Source of the DNA: an uncultured Mucispirillum sp.
GTDB taxonomy: Bacteria > Chrysiogenota > Deferribacteres > Deferribacterales > Mucispirillaceae
DNA: 8,940 bases
Assembly: GCA_937890655.1 (NCBI GenBank)
Contig: CALADT010000178.1
Coordinates: 1-8,940, forward strand
Direction: 5' to 3'
Within the stretch, counting starts at the first letter, position 1, and each line of letters begins with the position of its first letter. A program made the translations under genes and the position numbers. The notes beneath the pieces are model-generated. The model was not told where the DNA came from, searched no databases, and worked only from the letters and a program-made list of their open reading frames with translations. Of this stretch, positions 6,933-8,940 are shown piece by piece.

Positions 6933-6961
6933 TACATACTCCAATAATGTATTTGCCTAAA

Positions 6962-6990
6962 ATAATACCATAATTGTATAAAATAATCAA
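6962..6990 (-). promoter_or_regulatory. Probable sigma70-type promoter of putP
   Basis: On the minus strand TTGATT (6990-6985, 4/6 match to the -35 consensus) is followed by exactly 17 nt and TATTAT (6967-6962, 5/6 match to -10). The predicted start of transcription lies about 25 nt before the putP ATG. The promoter lies after the DUF2062 stop, so putP is probably a separate transcription unit, though read-through cannot be excluded. Confidence 0.6.
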
Positions 6991-7041
6991 ATAAGAATTA
7001 AAATAAATAAAGGTTTATGGTAGAAAAAGGCAATATTTTAA

Positions 7042-7557
7042 CTATTTATTATTATATTTATCTCTACCGTGTTCGTCTTTACCTTTATATACTTTATAAC
7101 GTTTTGCAAGAAAATATACTATAAAGTATGTAAGAATTGCAGAAATAATTCCTACAAAGTGAGTGCCTATGATAAATGGAAGAAATAATATTTTACCTGC
7201 TTCAAAAAGGGAAGATAATGTTATATTATGCCAGTCAAAAGTAAAAGCACTATCCATACCTAAAATAATAAGCCCTACTTTTGTGGTAAATGCAAAAATA
7301 AATGGAATAGTTATAGGGTTAGTAATATAAACACCTATCATTAAAGGGTAAACAGGTAAATTAAAATAGCTTGAAGCAAAAAGTGCAATATATGTTTGAA
7401 AGCCAATGTATGGAGAAATACCTATAAAGGCACCTAAAGCAGAGGATTTTGCAAGCACTTTTGGAGCAACGTTTAAAGAAAGCATCATTTTTAACTTTAA
7501 ACGCATTCTAGCAATAAAACGTAACCTTGTTCTTCTGTTTTTGAATATTTCAAACAT
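7042..7557 (-). CDS. DUF2062 family membrane protein
   Basis: 171 residues. A basic N-terminal region (residues 7-24, rich in Arg/Lys) precedes the DUF2062 core: a helix with LAKSSALGAFIGISPYIGFQT (about 35-55), then FNLPVYPLMIGVYITNPITIPF with the hallmark Asn80-Pro81. Hydrophobic segments at about 36-62, 67-100 and 118-151 suggest a small inner-membrane protein with a charged cytoplasmic tail. The family is widespread, often near glycan or envelope genes, and has no firmly established biochemical role. The start at 7557 is supported by AGGGG 6 nt upstream. That site overlaps the galU stop codon (TAG, 7568-7566), leaving only 8 nt between genes, so translation is probably coupled to galU. 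A link to polysaccharide or envelope synthesis is inferred from this pairing. Confidence 0.85.
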   Translation of the reverse strand: MFEIFKNRRTRLRFIARMRLKLKMMLSLNVAPKVLAKSSALGAFIGISPYIGFQTYIALFASSYFNLPVYPLMIGVYITNPITIPFIFAFTTKVGLIILGMDSAFTFDWHNITLSSLFEAGKILFLPFIIGTHFVGIISAILTYFIVYFLAKRYKVYKGKDEHGRDKYNNK

Positions 7558-7565
7558 TTATGCCC

Positions 7566-8432
7566 CTATAATAAATGTAAGGATGATACTGTTTCTTTTA
7601 ATACAATTTTTAGTTTTTCGTTATCGTATGCAAAATTAATTGTTGCTTCTAAAAGCCCTTCTTTTGTGCCACAGTCAAATCGTTTTCCTTCAAACTCATA
7701 ACCATATACATCATAATATGTAGCAGTATATTTTAAGGCATCAGTTAATTGTAACTCGCCCCCTGCACCTTTATCTATTTTACTAAGAGCATTTACCACT
7801 TCTGGAGTTAATACATACCTACCAATTATTGCCATATTAGAAGGTGGGTTATTTGCAGGTTTTTCAACCATATTTTTTATACGAGATAGGCGAGCGTCTA
7901 TTTTTTCTTTAATATCAACAATACCATATTTGGATGTTTCATTTTTTGCAACAGGCATTAGTGATACCACAGGCCGTTCCACTTTTTTATACTGTTCTAT
8001 TAATTGTTTTGTTACAGGTATTTTTGATAAAATAATATCATCTGGTAAAATTACAACAAATGGTTCATTTTTAACAATATCTGCCACACAAGTAATTGCA
8101 TTACCAAGCCCTAGCATATATTTTTGCCTAACGTATATTACATCAACCATTTCACTGATTTTTTTCATATCGTTTAATATATCAAATTTACCACTTTCTT
8201 TTAGCTGGTGCTGAAGTTCCACATTAATATCAAAATGGTCTTCTAGTGCTTTTTTTGTTCTACCTGTAATAAATATAATACGTTCAATACCGGAGTCAAT
8301 AGCTTCTTCCACAGCATACTGGATTAATGGTTTATCAATAAGAGTAATCATTTCTTTTGGTATAGCTTTTGTAGCAGGTAACATTCTTGTGCCAAACCCT
8401 GCAACAGGAAAAACTGCTGTTTTTATATCCAT
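7566..8432 (-). CDS. galU: UTP--glucose-1-phosphate uridylyltransferase
   Basis: Cytoplasmic enzyme making UDP-glucose and pyrophosphate from UTP and glucose-1-phosphate, feeding lipopolysaccharide, capsule and other glycan pathways. 288 residues, normal for bacterial GalU/GtaB. Visible signatures: nucleotide-binding GFGTRMLPATKAIPKEM (12-28), LPDD (129-132) with the metal-binding Asp, VEKP with the conserved Lys191 contacting substrate, PSNMAIIGRYV (197-207), GELQLTDA (225-232) and FDCGTKEG (252-259). One oddity: the common GLGHA motif is GLGNA here (108-112), replacing His with Asn; the effect is unknown. The ATG at 8432 has GGAG 7 nt upstream (minus strand, 8443-8440). It is the first gene of a galU-DUF2062 pair. 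Assignment to GalU rather than a glucose-1-phosphate thymidylyltransferase rests on these motifs and the length. Confidence 0.95.
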   Translation of the reverse strand: MDIKTAVFPVAGFGTRMLPATKAIPKEMITLIDKPLIQYAVEEAIDSGIERIIFITGRTKKALEDHFDINVELQHQLKESGKFDILNDMKKISEMVDVIYVRQKYMLGLGNAITCVADIVKNEPFVVILPDDIILSKIPVTKQLIEQYKKVERPVVSLMPVAKNETSKYGIVDIKEKIDARLSRIKNMVEKPANNPPSNMAIIGRYVLTPEVVNALSKIDKGAGGELQLTDALKYTATYYDVYGYEFEGKRFDCGTKEGLLEATINFAYDNEKLKIVLKETVSSLHLL

Positions 8433-8474
8433 CTACTAGCTCCACATATAATTTTAAAAATAATACCTTATATA

Positions 8475-8505
8475 ATTATGCTAACACATAAAAAAATATA
8501 GTCAA
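8475..8505 (-). promoter_or_regulatory. Possible galU promoter
   Basis: On the minus strand TTGACT (8505-8500, 5/6 to -35) and CATAAT (8480-8475, 5/6 to -10) are separated by 19 nt, longer than the ideal 17. It lies in the 88-nt gap between the upstream gene's stop and galU. No clear terminator is seen in this gap, so galU may also be read from the upstream gene. Confidence 0.4.
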
Positions 8506-8520
8506 TATATAAAAATTGTA

Positions 8521-8940
8521 TTAAGCATTACTATTTTTAAATGTATGGTCATTTATAAACGAAGCAATTTTATCATACCAAGCAGAAGGCATAGAAACTG
8601 AAAGTCTGCCAAAACTATAATCGTTAATTAAATAACCTTTTATACCAGAAAGGCTGTTTACCCACGGTTTAAAATTTCTCATTATATGGTTTTCAGATAT
8701 TTTATTAAAAGAAAATTTAGATAATACAGGGATAATAGATTGAAGTCCTGCTAAATGCTGTTCTGCATTTCCTTTACCTAAAGTTATAAGTTTATTATCG
8801 CTAACATATGTTTCTATACGAATATTTTCTGTAAAAAATACAAAATAATCATTATTAAATGTAGATTGTAAGTCAAAATCTGTTTCCCAAACAACAGCAC
8901 TTTCGTTACCAATACCAAATACACAGCTTGTGATTATATG
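8521..8940 (-). CDS. C-terminal part of an unrecognised protein (start beyond the right edge)
   Basis: The minus-strand frame is open from the window edge to TAA at 8523-8521, giving the last 139 residues. Codon use is like that of neighbouring genes, and an uninterrupted 420-nt frame in DNA this AT-rich is unlikely by chance. The visible protein has alternating beta-like and helical segments (for example FVFFTENIRIETYVSDN, then AEQHLAGLQSIIPVLSKF), no membrane segment, and a Trp/Pro-containing stretch (NFKPWVNSL) near the middle. I recognise no family or catalytic motif. It is on the same strand as galU, 88 nt upstream, so it could share a transcript, but a candidate promoter lies between them. 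It could be the C-terminal domain of a larger protein. Confidence 0.7.
   Translation of the reverse strand, partial: HIITSCVFGIGNESAVVWETDFDLQSTFNNDYFVFFTENIRIETYVSDNKLITLGKGNAEQHLAGLQSIIPVLSKFSFNKISENHIMRNFKPWVNSLSGIKGYLINDYSFGRLSVSMPSAWYDKIASFINDHTFKNSNA

Noticed and set aside
7406..8214. Plus-strand open frames at 7406-7639 and 7930-8214
   Set aside because: They are antisense to the well-supported DUF2062 and galU genes and have no convincing protein features.
8486..8512. Possible terminator after the right-edge partial gene (minus strand, ATATA-TTGAC-TATAT followed by T-run)
   Set aside because: The stem is only about 5 A-T pairs and coincides with the candidate galU promoter, so it is too weak to call.

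Overview
The window is strongly AT-rich (clearly above 65% A+T by eye) with mostly TAA stops and A/T-ending codons. The lipoprotein signal peptide, the PutP-type symporter, GalU and a large hybrid histidine kinase point to a low-GC bacterium. It is probably Gram-negative with a host-associated or anaerobic lifestyle; a Deferribacterota/Mucispirillum-like origin is a guess from composition and gene style only.

Layout. Positions 1-1274 (plus strand) hold the 3' end of an unrecognised gene and, 9 nt later, a lipoprotein with an Asn/Ser/Thr-rich repeat linker and a PKD domain; both end at a strong terminator (1285-1314). A good promoter overlapped by a perfect dyad (1345-1388) then drives a signalling operon. 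It encodes a membrane sensor half (1418-2464), a PAS-PAS-kinase-receiver half (2440-4734) and a separate small HPt protein (4759-5091), and is closed by a 12-bp stem terminator. The two kinase halves look like one hybrid histidine kinase of about 1,105 residues broken by a single missing A near 2432-2435.

The rest is on the minus strand. Positions 5166-5371 hold a decayed second copy of the 3' end of putP, next to the intact putP gene (5433-6932), which has its own promoter. Then come a DUF2062 membrane protein and galU, arranged galU -> DUF2062 with an 8-nt gap, and the C-terminal 139 residues of an unrecognised protein running off the right edge.

How the genes work together. The kinase and HPt proteins form most of a multistep phosphorelay (sensor -> His285 -> receiver Asp698 -> HPt His55). 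The final response regulator is not in the window, so its output is unknown. PutP would import proline with Na+, and GalU makes UDP-glucose for envelope glycans. No RNA genes, CRISPR arrays or insertion sequences were seen. The most noteworthy points are the broken kinase, its degenerate middle receiver and Cys-rich PAS domain, the putP relic, and the dyad over the operon promoter.
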